A DNA stretch of 64,000 bases from Selaginella moellendorffii. Its lineage: Eukaryota > Streptophyta > Lycopodiopsida > Selaginellales > Selaginellaceae. Shown in pieces: positions 11,803 to 23,469 of this stretch. Positions within the stretch are counted from its first letter, which is position 1, and each line of letters begins with the position of its first letter. The DNA lies in the NCBI RefSeq assembly GCF_000143415.4, contig NW_003314425.1, forward strand, positions 4,899-68,898. Reading direction: 5' to 3'. The notes under the pieces were generated by a model, which was not told the origin of the DNA, did not search any database, and saw only the letters and a program-made list of their open reading frames with translations. A program made the position numbers and the translations under genes.

Positions 11803-13312
11803 ATGGGAGCTGCCTGGATCGCTCTGGCGCTGGGGCTGGCGCTGTGCGCATCCGCGGAGCAGCAGCAGCAGCACGAGAGAATTTCAGGTGGGTTGGATCT
11901 GGCAAGAATGTAGGGTTTGTCGCGCAATATTATTCCCATTTCTTGGCTTCTTGCTCTGGCGCTGATCGACGCTTCTCGGATTTCCACTCTACAGGCAGCG
12001 CTGGCGATGTTTTAGAGGACGATCCCGTCGGCAGGCTCAAGGTCTTCGTCTACGAGCTCCCAGTCAAGTACAATAGAAAAGTTTTGGAAAAGGATCCTCG
12101 CTGCCTCACTCACATGTTTGCGACCGAGATTTTCGTTCACGAATTTCTTCTAGGCAGTGCTGTGCGCACTCTCAATCCTGAGGAAGCAGACTGGTTCTAT
12201 ACTCCAGTCTACACTACCTGCGATTTGACACCGAATGGATTGCCGCTGCCTTTCAAGTCTCCCAGGATGATGCGAAGTGTGATCCAATACATTTCGAATC
12301 AGTGGCCTTACTGGAACCGGACGGAGGGTGCTGATCATTTTTTCGTTGTTCCTCACGACTTTGGAGCTTGCTTTCACTACCAGGTTGGTTTGAATTTTCT
12401 ATACATCTTTCTTTTGCTTTAAGTCTACTAACTCGCGTCACTCTTCTTTTTGGCTTTTTCTTTTTTCTTTGAAATTTTAGGAGGAAAAAGCGATCGAGCG
12501 CGGAATTCTTCACTTGTTGCAGCGCGCTACTTTAGTCCAAACTTTCGGGCAGAGGTATCATGTCTGCTTGAAGGAGGGCTCCATTGTGGTACCTCCTTAC
12601 TGCCCTCCACAAAAGATGCAGGCCCATCTCATCCCACCGAGCATACCGCGCTCTATCTTCGTCTACTTTCGGGGTCTTTTCTATGACTACGGCAACGATC
12701 CGGAAGGAGGCTACTACGCAAGGTAAAGTTCTCTCAATACATAGAAAAGCTTTGTTTGAAAAGATCTTATTCCGTTCTGACATTTTCTGCTCATGCAGGG
12801 GTGCTCGTGCTGCTGTTTGGGAGAATTTCAAGGATAATCCTCTCTTTGACATCTCTACCGAGCACCCGATTACGTACTATGAGGACATGCAGCGAGCTAT
12901 CTTCTGCCTGTGTCCACTGGGCTGGGCTCCCTGGAGCCCCCGACTCGTGGAGGGAGTGATCTTCGGCTGCATTCCAGTGATCATCGCGGACGACATAGTC
13001 TTGCCGTTTGCCGACGCGATTCCGTGGGAGGAGATTGGAGTGTTCGTTGCAGAGAAGGACGTGCCGAAGCTGGACACCATCCTCACGTCCATTCCACCAG
13101 AGGTGATCCTCAAGAAGCAACGGCTGCTAGCTACACCCGCCATGAAACAGGCAATGCTCTTCCCTCAACCGGCTCAACCGGGGGACGCGTTCCATCAGAT
13201 CCTCAACGGGCTCGCTCGCAAGCTTCCGCACGACCGGAGGATATATCTCAACCCAGGGGAGAAGGCTCTGAATTGGAGCTCCGGCCCTCCTGGAGACTTG
13301 AAACCATGGTAG
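11803..13312 (+). CDS. IRX10L: IRX10/IRX10-L-like xylan beta-1,4-xylosyltransferase (GT47 exostosin family)
   Basis: Exons 11803-11887, 11995-12383, 12481-12722 and 12799-13312 give 409 residues, the usual family length. Residues 1-19 form a signal peptide/anchor (AWIALALGLALCASA), so the product acts in the Golgi lumen. The protein begins the conserved part with RISGSAGDVLEDDPVGRLKV and keeps family blocks such as ADWFYTPVY, YWNRTEGADHFFVVPHDFGA, EEKAIERGI, SIFVYFRGLFYD, AIFCLCPLGWAPWSPRLVE and GCIPVIIADDIVLPFADAIP, ending in GDLKPW. IRX10-type enzymes extend the xylan backbone from UDP-xylose in secondary and primary walls. The start ATG lies just before the signal peptide, and all junction phases close. 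Nothing appears missing, so this should be a functional xylan synthase. Assignment to IRX10 versus IRX10-L needs a tree. Confidence 0.95.
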
Positions 13313-14851
13313 AGCAGGGATCGATCGTTGGCAAAAGAATGCGATGACGCTCGCGCGCAACGCAAACTACGATTTAGTTTTTGGAGACGACGAAGCTGAC
13401 AACTTAACAAGAACAGCAAGAGAAACACGCTTGACAGAGAGTCTAGGAACTGGCACCAGCTGTTGCAGCTTCTGAGGCACTGGTAAGCTTCGATGCGGTG
13501 GATCGTTTTCCCATTGTGTACTCACTCCGTGTTCTTTGCAGGTGTCGTGTTTTACTCTTCTAGTTTTGTTGGTTTCTGGAGATCTTCGAGGGAGCCTTGG
13601 TGGTGTAAAATATGTGCATTCGGCAGCAGTGGCAACGACGATTTGTGCTGGTGTTTTGATCGAAAATTCTTTTCATTTTTGGCAATTTGTTGCCTCGCTT
13701 GATCTTTGTGCAAAGCAGAGCATTTTCTCTCATTTTTCTTTGCGCTTTTGTTCTTCCAGTGTCATCGGGAGAAGTGTTTAATTGTAACTGTCACCGGCAT
13801 GTAGGTCCCATGCTGTGTGTTCGCTGCAGCGCTAAGGTGGCGGACTACTCTTCCAAGCAAGGCGGGGGTTAGGCAGGCGTAAACCAGATTACGCTGGACT
13901 GGTTGCGATCAGGATGGCCGTGCGTTTCTTAAGAACCTGGCGGACTTCCTGGATCTTCCAGAAAGGATGAGAGTTAGAAGTCCGGCATGGGAAAATGGAG
14001 GTAGGCTCCACTTCTAGCATACAGATTGGGCACGCGCCGCTGGCTCCCTGGTGTTGGTGGCATCCCCTTCTGCCTGCCGCGACGTGTAGATTATGCGCGT
14101 AGAAAAACTGGCAAAAAGTTAATGCCAGATGTTATTTTGGAAGTTGTTTTTTTTGTAAGACTTTACTTCTGGACTTGTGATATGAAACCAGCAATGTAAC
14201 TCTCATACTTCGTGAAGAATTTTATGGGAGCTGAAATATCAAATGTTAGACCTGCACTTTGAAAAATTCTTAGAAAATTCAAGTAATTGGAAGCTAAGAA
14301 TACTACCTTGGGAAAAACTGCGTCTCTCAGAACAGTAAAAGGTGAAAATGAAATTCAACTGAACCTTGAAACTGTAATGCAGTCTCAGCAGCATAGAAAC
14401 CTCAGAAGGGATTTTCTCGAAGAGGTCTTTGAACTGCGGGATAGAATTTTTTAGTAGAAAATAAAGATCAATTTAGATACCTTAGGAAGATGATTTTCAT
14501 TTACTTCCTCCTTAGCAATATAGAAATGTCTACTTTATAATAAAAGAAAAAAAGCGGAAGTACTCCCCTGGATTGCTTGAGCTAGTCATAGAAATGGATG
14601 CTTAACGAAAGCCCTGGGGTATTGTGGCAAGAGGATGGCACAAACAACTTGGCAACCATCTTATCATCTTTTCTATTGGTTACTTAAGAAGTTTAGGACA
14701 ACCTCATCAAATATATGATTTAAATGGCTCTTATGTTATGGCACAAGGTTTTCAACAAGAAAAGAGGAAACAAAACGCCCTCTCAAAAGAGATAGACCAT
14801 TCCAATAATTTACAGCCCACCTGTGTAGTGTAAAAAATACACGCGCCAGTT
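13313..14851. other. Intergenic DNA and 3' UTR
   Basis: The first few hundred bases are probably the IRX10-like 3' UTR. The rest is AT-rich with no recognisable gene; small frames at 13493-13872 and 14624-14833 have no motifs. No tRNA or repeat was recognised. Confidence 0.4.
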
Positions 14852-16343
14852 CTAAAGAAAATAGGGAACACTGGCCCTGGGTGCCAACATCGCGCTGTTC
14901 TCTTCGGTCTCTGTGAAGAACTTCACATCCCGTTCCTTCGAAGAGAAAAAGAAAGAAACCTCAGCTCGCTCAAATCGACAAAACAAGAGCAGCGCTCACC
15001 ATCACGTCGTTAAAGCTTAGAATGGATGCCACGTTTCCACAGCGGTAGCAGTAGTTTGGTGCTGACCAAACCTGAAGGTTTCGACACCCGCAAGTTAAGA
15101 AAGCTAGTCTCGTCTAGAACAGAACTTTGTTACCGTGACAAGGCTTTTATCTGGAAACATGTACTTCAATCCCTCCTGTACTAGTTGATGTGCTCGGCAC
15201 ACCAGCTCCAGACCATTGATGTGATTAAACTGTGGAAAAAGGAGACGGACAGAAGCATATAAGGATTTCTCAGCTCGTTTATCACTTGCCTCGGAAGTAA
15301 CCCGTGCACCAAATAGCCATCCGGCACCACGGGGGCTAACTCCCCACGCTTCAATGTCCTCCGGATCGCTCCACATGAGATCACAAAATGGACCTTCATG
15401 AGGTATCTCGCATTGCCTCTCTATCACTCTGATCTGCAAAGGTTGAAAGAGAGAAAACCAAAAGAATGAGAGCTGGAGTTCAAAGGTCAATAGCTTTGAT
15501 ACCTGGTCAATGGATCTCACGTCAGGTGATAGACCACCGTGCACGCAGAGCACCTGAGAGTACAACGTCATGCACGACAAAGGAAAAAAGAATTTTTGAT
15601 AAGACTTACTCTGCCGTCGATGATCGCAGAGATAGTTAGATAATCGAAAACGTCAGTGCAGTAACGCCAAGCGTTTGGATTTCCATACTTCCGCTCGCAT
15701 TCATCATAGAAACCATACACCTGGAAGCTCAAACAACGCGTTAGAAAGATAATTCTTTTCGTTGGGGAGAACAAAAGTTTTTTTTAAAAAAATCGAGAAT
15801 CACCTGCGTAATTTGTCTGCTCTCGTGATTTCCTCTCAAGAGAGTCATATGCGCAGGATACCTTATTGAGAAACCAGACCCATTGTGTCTTCCGATTTGG
15901 AAAGAAAAGAATTTGCAAACCTCGCTTTGAGAAGAAGAAGAATTGTAAAAACCTCGAGGCTGTTATATCCACGATCCACGAAATCACCCTGGAAAGGAAG
16001 AGCAATGGAAGCAATGTAAGAAACAACTAGATTCAAAGAGCTCGATTTTACCATAAAGATGTAATTTGTGTGAGGGACGTGCCCACCAGTATGGAAGAGC
16101 TTCATCAAATCGTGGAACTGGCCGTGAATATCGCCGCACACTGTCACTGGACTGTCTACTGGCTGCACATTGGACTCCTCTACCAAAATCTCCTTCACCT
16201 GGAACCGGCCCTAAGGATCCATGGCGAGAGGCGAAACAAGAGCAAGGAATTGCGGCACTCACATATTCACACAGCTGCTTGAGCTCGTCCTCGAGTAGAT
16301 GCTGCCCGGATTTCACTTTCTCGATCCACTGATCCAAGTCCAT
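14852..16343 (-). CDS. PP6C: Serine/threonine protein phosphatase 6 catalytic subunit (FyPP/PP6C)
   Basis: Ten exons (reading leftwards): 16343-16263, 16198-16052, 15988-15921, 15861-15804, 15720-15610, 15553-15503, 15433-15290, 15229-15134, 15071-15000 and 14935-14852. They join to 303 residues, exactly the size I recall for plant FyPP. The start [10 protein letters not shown] is typical of PP6. PPP-family metal and catalytic motifs are intact: [34 protein letters not shown] and a C-terminal YFL. The dephosphorylating complex pairs this subunit with SAPS-type regulatory partners and acts in auxin transport, ABA and light signalling in flowering plants. Intron 7 (15289-15230) uses a GC donor (GAG|GCAAGT). 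All phases close. Confidence 0.96.
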
Positions 16344-17722
16344 GCCCGCCCCCCGCCACGAACGAGCCGCCCTAAAATGTGGGGATCCCTGGATTAAAAA
16401 CTTCTGTTCATCAAAACAAAATACTAATAAGATATTAAGTGGGGCGTTGCAAGTTGTTTGTGTCAAATTCCTTTTGCTACAATCCCCAGGGTTTTCTTTG
16501 AGTATAGGGCTAACTCCAGCAACAAAGATGGAGACCTTCCACTTTGTTTCTTATATTAAAATGCAAACCTTTTTGTTTTTATTGCAAAAGAGGAGGTGAA
16601 TGAAAATCATCTTCCTCAGGTAACAAAATTGATCCTTATTTTATAATCAATTTGCAATTTTATCTCAAAGTAGTTTTCACTTAAAGACCTCTTCAGCATC
16701 ATTAAGGTCTTTAAGGAGAAATCTCTTCCAAGGATTTTTTGTTGAAATTTGAATTTCTTTTTTACCTTCTATGGTTTACTTTACTTCTAACTCATCAATG
16801 GAAAATATCTCATAGCATAATGATTAAAATTTTAAAAGATCTATCAGGAAATTGGAGAGACACAAAGTTAGTTTACAATTACATAAATCTTGCCAAGAAC
16901 TTTTCAATATGCAAGTGTAGCATTTGATATTTTAACTTCAGAAGCTTTAAATGGGGTAGCAATATTTGTATAAGTTTTTGGGAGGTAGTTTACAACGGGT
17001 AGTAAAGGCTAATCTGCCCTGTTTTCTTATAGTACTTATTGTACTTATCTTATTGTACTCAGCTGATATTGATTATTTAGTGCAGGAATGACAATGTTTT
17101 AGGTTCATTTCCACCAAGCAAGCAATAAGCAACTCACTTCATAACCCATAATCTAAATTAATTGTGCAATAGCATGGAAAGACCTTTTTTTAGCAAATGC
17201 TTGCTGGAATAATATGTGGTAAGAACATTTGAGTACAAAGGTTTGCTATAAAGATTTTGAAGCATACTTATTTTTCAAAAGATAATATGAAAGAGTCAAT
17301 TACATATATAGCATGAATCATTTTACATTTTAACACTCACTTTTAATAATCTTTTCAACATATTTAAAATTATAAACTTCTAATTGATCATTTGGATCTA
17401 TTATTAAGCAAACCAAGCATTACTTTACTGCATATAACATGTAACACCACAAGACTGCAAAATTGGATAGATCTTAAATTTCGAAAACCTTTAATCCCAA
17501 TACAACTTCATCATACAGCAGTAGTGATGTTCATGATTTTGGCTGCTACAGGCCCTCAAAAAACTGAAGGCTTCGGAATAGATACCCCTACAACGGTGTC
17601 TTCCTCTTCAAAGGTTTTCCAATCATTTAGAACTTTAAGTATTATTACATATTTTTTGGGCATTAGGCCACAATGAAATGGATGCAAATGGATTTCCTTT
17701 ATCACTCTTGTCCCTCCCAGTG
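16344..17722. other. AT-rich intergenic DNA
   Basis: Contains the PP6C promoter on its left side and the 3' end of the LHT-like gene on its right. The middle is AT-rich with no gene, RNA or repeat that I can support. Confidence 0.4.
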
Positions 17723-19483
17723 CTACTGTGGTTTGAAAAACTGGAACTTCAATCCAGTGTCCACGATGCTCCAGATTCCTCCAATCGTGACCACAATAGT
17801 AAAGACAACACTCAAGATTCCAAGCGTCCAGTTGAGGTACCAGCTGAAGCTCAACTTCGGTGGCTTTTTTATCTTGAGCCACATGAAGCACGGGTAGCAA
17901 AATGTGACTGGAACGCTGCAAACTCCTCCCAAAAGTCCTCCAAAGCTCGCCATAAAAGGGAACGCAATCCCCACGAAGAAGCCAAAGAAGACAAAGAGCA
18001 GCCGAAACACAAACCGATGAAGCTTGGGACACGGCTTGTTGGTGTTCGCGGTGTAAGTTTGCTCCACGAGATCGAACGTTGGCATGGAGTAAATCTGGAA
18101 GTTGCTGAGAGAGCTCACCACGACGAAGAGGAAACACGTCGCGAGCCACGCCGGAGATATGTCCGAGCGATGGAAGACAAACATGGAGGTGAGGATTCCA
18201 GTCGGGAGCATCTGTTTTGGCGAGTTTGTAAGTCGGGATGTTAATGAAAATAGTGAAAGCTACCAGTTTTCCGTAAGCCCAGTAGCCTCCTATCGCGAGA
18301 GGGAAGTAGCAAATCGCCACGAGAGTATACGCTGCCTTGCTACCTCTCCACATGGGAACGTAGGCCGGGTGCTTGAGAGTCGAAGGCATGGTTGCCTGGA
18401 AGAGAAGAGAATAACTCTTGTTAGACAAAAGGAATGCAAATAAAAAAACTCTACCTGGATCTCGAGAGCCAGATTATGGCCCCGAAAGGCGAATGCAATC
18501 ACTCCTAGAGCATTCAAGAAGGAGAATGCTGCTCCAACCGACGAGTATGGCTTCGCAACGTCGTAGCTAACACCGGGTGGTCTATCCCGTGTAACTGACA
18601 AGATCCATATCATCGTCGAGTAAGCTACTGCCATGACTGCTCCAATGAGAGAAACTCCTGCGACCGAGTTGAGGTTGGGCAGCTGTGCTATAATCGCGCA
18701 CAAGACTGCAAAAACCAGGTACCACTCGATGGCTGTCAAGCTTTGTCCATGGCATTTGATGCAAACCAAGTTGTAGAAGAGATGCAGTGTGCTACCACCG
18801 ATGGCGATTAGACCGCCGGCTGTTCCAGCTGATAAGCTTATAATCGGGAATGAAGTAAGCCATGATCCCAATCTTTCCCCTGAGAACGTGAAAGTCACGG
18901 ACTTTCGATGAAACGAATCAAAGAAAAAAAAGAAGCGTACCAAAAGCTGCTTGGGCCAGCTCGATGTAGCGATTGTATCGTCTCCCAGGTATGACTTCGT
19001 GCAGCTTGATGAGAATCCAGAGAGTGTAGAGCTGCCACAAGAACGCTACCACCAGCGCTAAAACTCCCCAAAACCTGTGAAGAAGAAAACATGTGCAAAG
19101 TTGATATTTACACCACGATAGACAAAACATTACCAGCCGAGGAAACTGAAAGCCACAGGCAGGAGGAGGCACTGAAAACCAATCCCAGCGTTGAGATTGT
19201 GGAAGGCCGAGTAGTAGGCATTGCCATTTCGAGACTCGGTGATAGGCAGCCATGCGTCTTGCGGATTAAGTTTTGCAATATGCCCGATTTCTTCCAGGTA
19301 GCACTTCATGTTGCCGAAAGCTTTGCGCATTGGAGTTCCCATCGGTGACAGCATCATTCTCCTCGGAGAACGGGCAACAGATGGCGGAATGCTGTGGTTG
19401 TTCTGAGGAGTGGAAGGCAGCGAAGAGACCTCGGGTTCCTGTTCCATTGCAAAACTCGAGAACTTTCCCCCATCTTCACCCAT
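17723..19483 (-). CDS. Lysine/histidine transporter-like amino acid permease (AAAP family), copy 1
   Basis: Five exons: 19483-19134, 19074-18941, 18879-18455, 18395-18264 and 18211-17723; 509 residues. A cytosolic N-terminal tail carries SPMGTPMRKAFGNM, then SRNGNAYYSAFHNLNAGIGFQ opens the transporter core with about ten hydrophobic helices. Blocks typical of the LHT-like 8 branch are present: LYTLWILIKLHE, GGSTLHLFYN, CHGQSLTAIEWYLVF, QLPNLNSVAGVSL, FAFRGHNLALEIQ, GYWAYGK and a C-terminal helix ending WSIVDTGLKFQFF. These proton-coupled carriers import amino acids across the plasma membrane. A paralog with the same five-exon layout lies at 43116-45280 in opposite orientation; exons 2, 3 and 4 have identical lengths (134, 425, 132 nt) in both. 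Substrate cannot be read from sequence. Confidence 0.92.
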
Positions 19484-20384
19484 CCTGTTCCTGAGCTAGC
19501 TATGAGCCCCTCAAGACCAATGCTGGTCCAGATCCGGGAAAGATGATAGCACCCGATACGATAACATCGATTCCGGCCCTCAGCTTCGTGTTGTGCAAAC
19601 GAGCTCCTCTACTGTCGCAGTCAGCTGCATCAGTTGATAGCCGGATGAGAGATGGACCCCTCGAGCACTTAAATGCTTCGGAACTTTCCCAATTTCAAGA
19701 ACCACACCAAGAGAGTGGCGCGATGCTGCGTGGTTTGCAAAGCCTGGAAACACGAAGCACCTAATCGCTGTCGCTGATTCTGGAGATAATACTTGACAGT
19801 ATCTGTGTCTGATCATCCCTGCTCAACAAAAAACATTTGACTCGTTAGTGAGACAAGGGAAAGAAAACAAGGACGTTACTTACCAAGTGGATGGATGATG
19901 CCTTGACCTTGGCAGCGAGCGGAGCAATATAGGAAACGGAAAGAAAAATCTTTCCGCCGGCTGGCTGGCAAGCACTGTTGCAGCGTCGGAAGCAAGTTGC
20001 AAGCTGTTGGATCCAGTACCCCCGTCTAGCTGCTGCTCTATCTAGGAAATGCCAAAAATCCAGCTTGGTATGAATGCTGCTTCCCCTCAAAACCATCTCT
20101 TTTCCCAGATCACCAACACTGCTGCTTGCTGCCTCGACTTGATCAAGCAGTATATGTCAATAGTTTTTTCCTCTTCCGCAGAATGTTACGGCTTTTCCAC
20201 TGCTCGGCCAATTGTTTCCTTCAGTCCTTTCTTCACGTCACATGCACCATGTTAGAAAAATGGCCCATTTGCTGACACAAAGTCAATACGAGCTTGTTCT
20301 TCATCTTCTGGCTCCTCCCGAGAAGAACCCACACTTGGCTCTGGTCTGAGTTCAATAAGTCAGTAGCTTTAAATGCCCGGCCGC
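19484..20384. other. Intergenic DNA, likely upstream region of the LHT-like gene
   Basis: Probably holds the promoter and spliced 5' UTR of the minus-strand transporter and the 3' UTR of the palmitoyltransferase gene. A short plus-strand stretch near 19690-19760 reads VARCCVVCKAWK, reminiscent of an F-box C-terminus, but it is isolated and was not annotated as a gene. Confidence 0.35.
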
Positions 20385-21867
20385 TTACACATCTAGCTGA
20401 TAGCGTGTACGGAAGGAGATGCCATCCCCGACTGGCCTGGCCCTGCTTGGCAGCAGCATGACTGTCCACCAGAGGTGGCGTCCGCCAGAGTAGAACACGT
20501 TGCGGAAGTTGTGAGCCGCGCCAAGATCAAACACGTTCACCCAGGCCTGCGGAGGAAGTTTGGTCAGAGCTTGGAAAAATGAATGCTGTTTAGTCTTTTA
20601 CCTTGCCTCTGCTCTTAGCTTCTAGCTTCCGTTGTCTATTCCCATAAAAGTCAATGGTAGTCTGTCATGGACACGCCCCACTTCAGTTCAGTTTCGCTAA
20701 AACGAAAATGCGCCACACGCACACATACCTGTGCGGTCACCACAAGGAAGATGTGCCATCCAAGGAGACAAGACAAGGCTCCAAAGATGCCGAAAGAGAG
20801 AACGAAAGTAAATAACAGTTGCCACTCCTGCTCGTTCTGGCCACGAGGCAAGCATTTCGTTAAAGAGTGATTAGGAGCGCAAGATCTCATTTTTCTCACT
20901 CACGAGAGAGAAAACGTACATAGTCATCGGCGAATAGCAGCTGAGAAGACATGTATACTGCATAGGCGCACCCAATCCAGAGATAAAACACTGCCACGAA
21001 AACATCCCACCCAGTTCTTATCGCTCAGCTCCGAGAACAAGTATCATACTTACAAAATACAAAGAAAAATCTGTAGTTGTAAAAACCAACGCAGTTGTGC
21101 ATCCACGCTGCAAGCTACGTCAAAGAAACGAAAACAGAATACTTGAGCACAGAAACATAGAAAAAAAGGATACGGCAGTGATGATCCATTCTTAAAATGC
21201 ACCTAGAATTGAGACTTCGAGTAAGAAAATCAAGTTGAAAGGACGCTTTCTTACCTCTTGCAAATATGGCAGTGGTGAGTAAACGCAGGTTTGTTCTTGT
21301 GGCCTGCAAAGCAAGGAAAACTTTAGTCTTTAGAAGAACGAAAGAAAGGAGCAAACGGACAATGCTTGCACCATCTTGTTCCACTGTCCTGCGAGAAAGG
21401 AGGGCCTATAGTGAGCACCAAGATAGAAAAACCAAACACAAAAACTCACAAGAAAATCTGCTGGAGGGCTGCCAGGATCAGTGAAGATACAGTAGAAATA
21501 GTTGAAGAAAACGTTTAGGAGGAGCCAACAGGCGATCGCGGCGTGTAGCAGTGCTCTCAACGAGTACATATTGTGTAGAGTGGGAAGAATCGTGGTAAAA
21601 AACAAGTAAATCACGGAGCTGGACGCTCGGATCACGGATCGCGCAGAGGAAAACCAAAGAAATATCGCCATACCTCATAAGGAAGAACGCAAGAAAAATG
21701 TAGGTCGGCCCTGCCGCTTGAACGGACTTATCGATGCAGCTCTGGATCTTCGCCACGGCTCTGCTCCATCTGCGAAAAATTCCAATCGATCGATCGACCA
21801 CAAGAAAAATGCGTGAAATTTCCACTCACAGATGCGATCGAAGAAGAATCGCGAAGCAGCGCTTCAT
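20385..21867 (-). CDS. DHHC-type protein S-acyltransferase (palmitoyltransferase)
   Basis: Eleven exons: 21867-21830, 21769-21674, 21618-21450, 21388-21361, 21303-21255, 21202-21174, 21107-21054, 20990-20920, 20836-20729, 20661-20602 and 20546-20385; 287 residues. Several exons are only 28-60 nt. The joined protein has two N-terminal helices, then the cysteine-rich zinc domain with normal spacing: RWCKHC, HKNKPAFTHHC, ICKRC, RMDHHCPW, NCVGFYNY. Two more helices follow, then the TTxE-like motif as TTIDFY. The DHHC cysteine is auto-acylated and passes palmitate to membrane protein substrates. The donor inside the zinc domain (after 21361) was chosen because only it restores the normal C-x2-C-x9-HHC spacing. 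The start is 68 bp from the start of the divergent GET3 gene. Substrate and subfamily are unknown. Confidence 0.88.
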
Positions 21868-21935
21868 CGCGCTTCTCGCATGCTAAGTAAAAAACCCTAA
21901 GTTCGTCCTCCTGGATTTTAGGGTTTATCAGTGGA
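21868..21935. promoter_or_regulatory. 68-bp bidirectional promoter (palmitoyltransferase / GET3)
   Basis: Only 68 bp separate the two start codons, so both 5' UTRs and the core promoter must overlap or lie inside each other. The gap holds AAAACCCTAA and TTTAGGGTTTA, telo-box motifs in both orientations that are common near plant transcription starts. No clear TATA box is visible. Confidence 0.6.
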
Positions 21936-23469
21936 ATGGGGACACCGCTGGAGGGGAGCGTGCGCAATGTCCTGGATCAAGAGCAGCTCAAATGGATCTT
22001 CGTCGGTGGTAAGGGCGGCGTCGGCAAGACGACGTGTAGCTCCATGCTCGCGATCCTGCTCGCCGAAATCCGGCCCTCGGTGTTGATCATCTCCACGGAT
22101 CCGGCGCACAACCTCAGCGATGCGTTCCAGCAGAAATTTACGCGCACGCCAACGCTCGTCGATGGCTTCTCCAATCTCTTCGCAATGGTTCGCTCCCGAG
22201 AATCTCTGATCTGCGCTGGTATGCTGCTGCGTTCTTCTTTGCTATATGTTTTTTGTGTTCTTCGTGGCTTCTTTGTTAGAATGTTTCTTTGCTGGATCAT
22301 TGTCTTGGTCTCCTTCTAATGGATTGATCAGGAAGTGGATCCCAGCATGGAAGGCGACGAGTTGGATGCTTTCGAGGGAATGGGAGGATTTCTTTCGGAA
22401 CTTACGAATGCCATCCCCGGCATTGACGAAGCAGTGAGCTTTGCTGAGATGCTAAAGTAAGCTCTCTATTTTTTTCTTCATGGTCCTCAGTCTTTCTCTC
22501 TATTCTTTGATGATCTAGGCTTGTCAAAACCATGGACTATTCGGTGATTGTTTTCGACACAGCTCCCACAGGACACACACTACGATTACTCCAGTTTCCT
22601 TCGACGCTAGAGAAGTGCTTGGGAAAAATGATGAGCCTAAAGAACAAGTTTGGTGGCATGATCAGTCAGGTACTTGCGAAGAAAAAAAGTCTATTTCCCT
22701 CACGTTTCACGGTTTTACAGGTTTCGCGTCTATTTGGTCTGGGTGACGAGTTTCGAGAAGATGCTATCATGGGAAAACTCGAGGCCATGAAGAGCGTGAT
22801 TGAGCAAGTGAACGAACAGTTCCGCGACCCGGTAAATAAAGCAAAAGCTCTGTTTTTTTTCCTTTAGTCTCTATTTTATCTAGACATCAAACAACAGCAA
22901 CTCGACTGCTGCAGGATTTGACAACCTTCTTATGCGTTTGCATCCCAGAGTTTTTGTCACTGTACGAGACCGAGAGATTAGTCCAGGAGCTCGCGAGGTT
23001 TGAGATTGACACTCACAACATCATCATAAACCAAGTTCTGTTTCCAGAAGAAGGTGAGGGCCACACCGATTCAGACTCTCATCTCGCTGACTTATGGACT
23101 TTTTTTGCAGCCTCCGACTCGAAGCTCTTGAAAGCGAGGTTGAAAATGCAGCAAAAGTATCTGGACCAGTTTTACGAGCTCTACGAGGATTTCAACTTGA
23201 CACTCTTGCCGCTGCTACCGGAGGAGGTGAGAAAAAAACGCTGATGTTAGCAAGCTAAGATTTTTTTTGGTTTCTGGCAGGTTCGCGGTGTCACTGCCCT
23301 CAAGAAATTCGCTGCGAATTTAATGACACCATACAAGCCAGCGGCGGCATCAGCGTCGGAGTTACAAGACGAATCAATCGAAGCGGCCACTTTGAGACTG
23401 CGCGAGCGAATCTCTCAGTTAGAAGCAGAGCTGGAAAGAATGAGAAAGGGAAAGCAAATCGCGGACTAG
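21936..23469 (+). CDS. GET3: GET3/ASNA1 ATPase for tail-anchored protein targeting (cytosolic GET3a type)
   Basis: Seven exons: 21936-22187, 22332-22456, 22519-22669, 22721-22831, 22915-23053, 23111-23226 and 23281-23469; 360 residues. The deviant Walker A motif is GKGGVGKTT (about residues 24-32). [17 protein letters not shown] and [11 protein letters not shown] are the switch regions, and [16 protein letters not shown] is a conserved core block. The C-terminal tail is a charged coiled coil. GET3 dimers shield the membrane anchor of tail-anchored proteins and hand them to the ER receptor. Where animal and yeast proteins have a zinc-binding CxxC, this protein has SKLL; I recall the same loss in plant GET3a. 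There is no transit peptide, so a cytosolic location is expected. It shares a 68-bp promoter with the palmitoyltransferase gene. AATAAA near 23472 may be the polyadenylation signal. Confidence 0.96.

Noticed and set aside
19690-19760. Short F-box-like stretch (VARCCVVCKAWK) on the plus strand
   Set aside because: Only about 20 residues, no leucine-rich or Kelch partner and no intron chain; chance similarity cannot be excluded.
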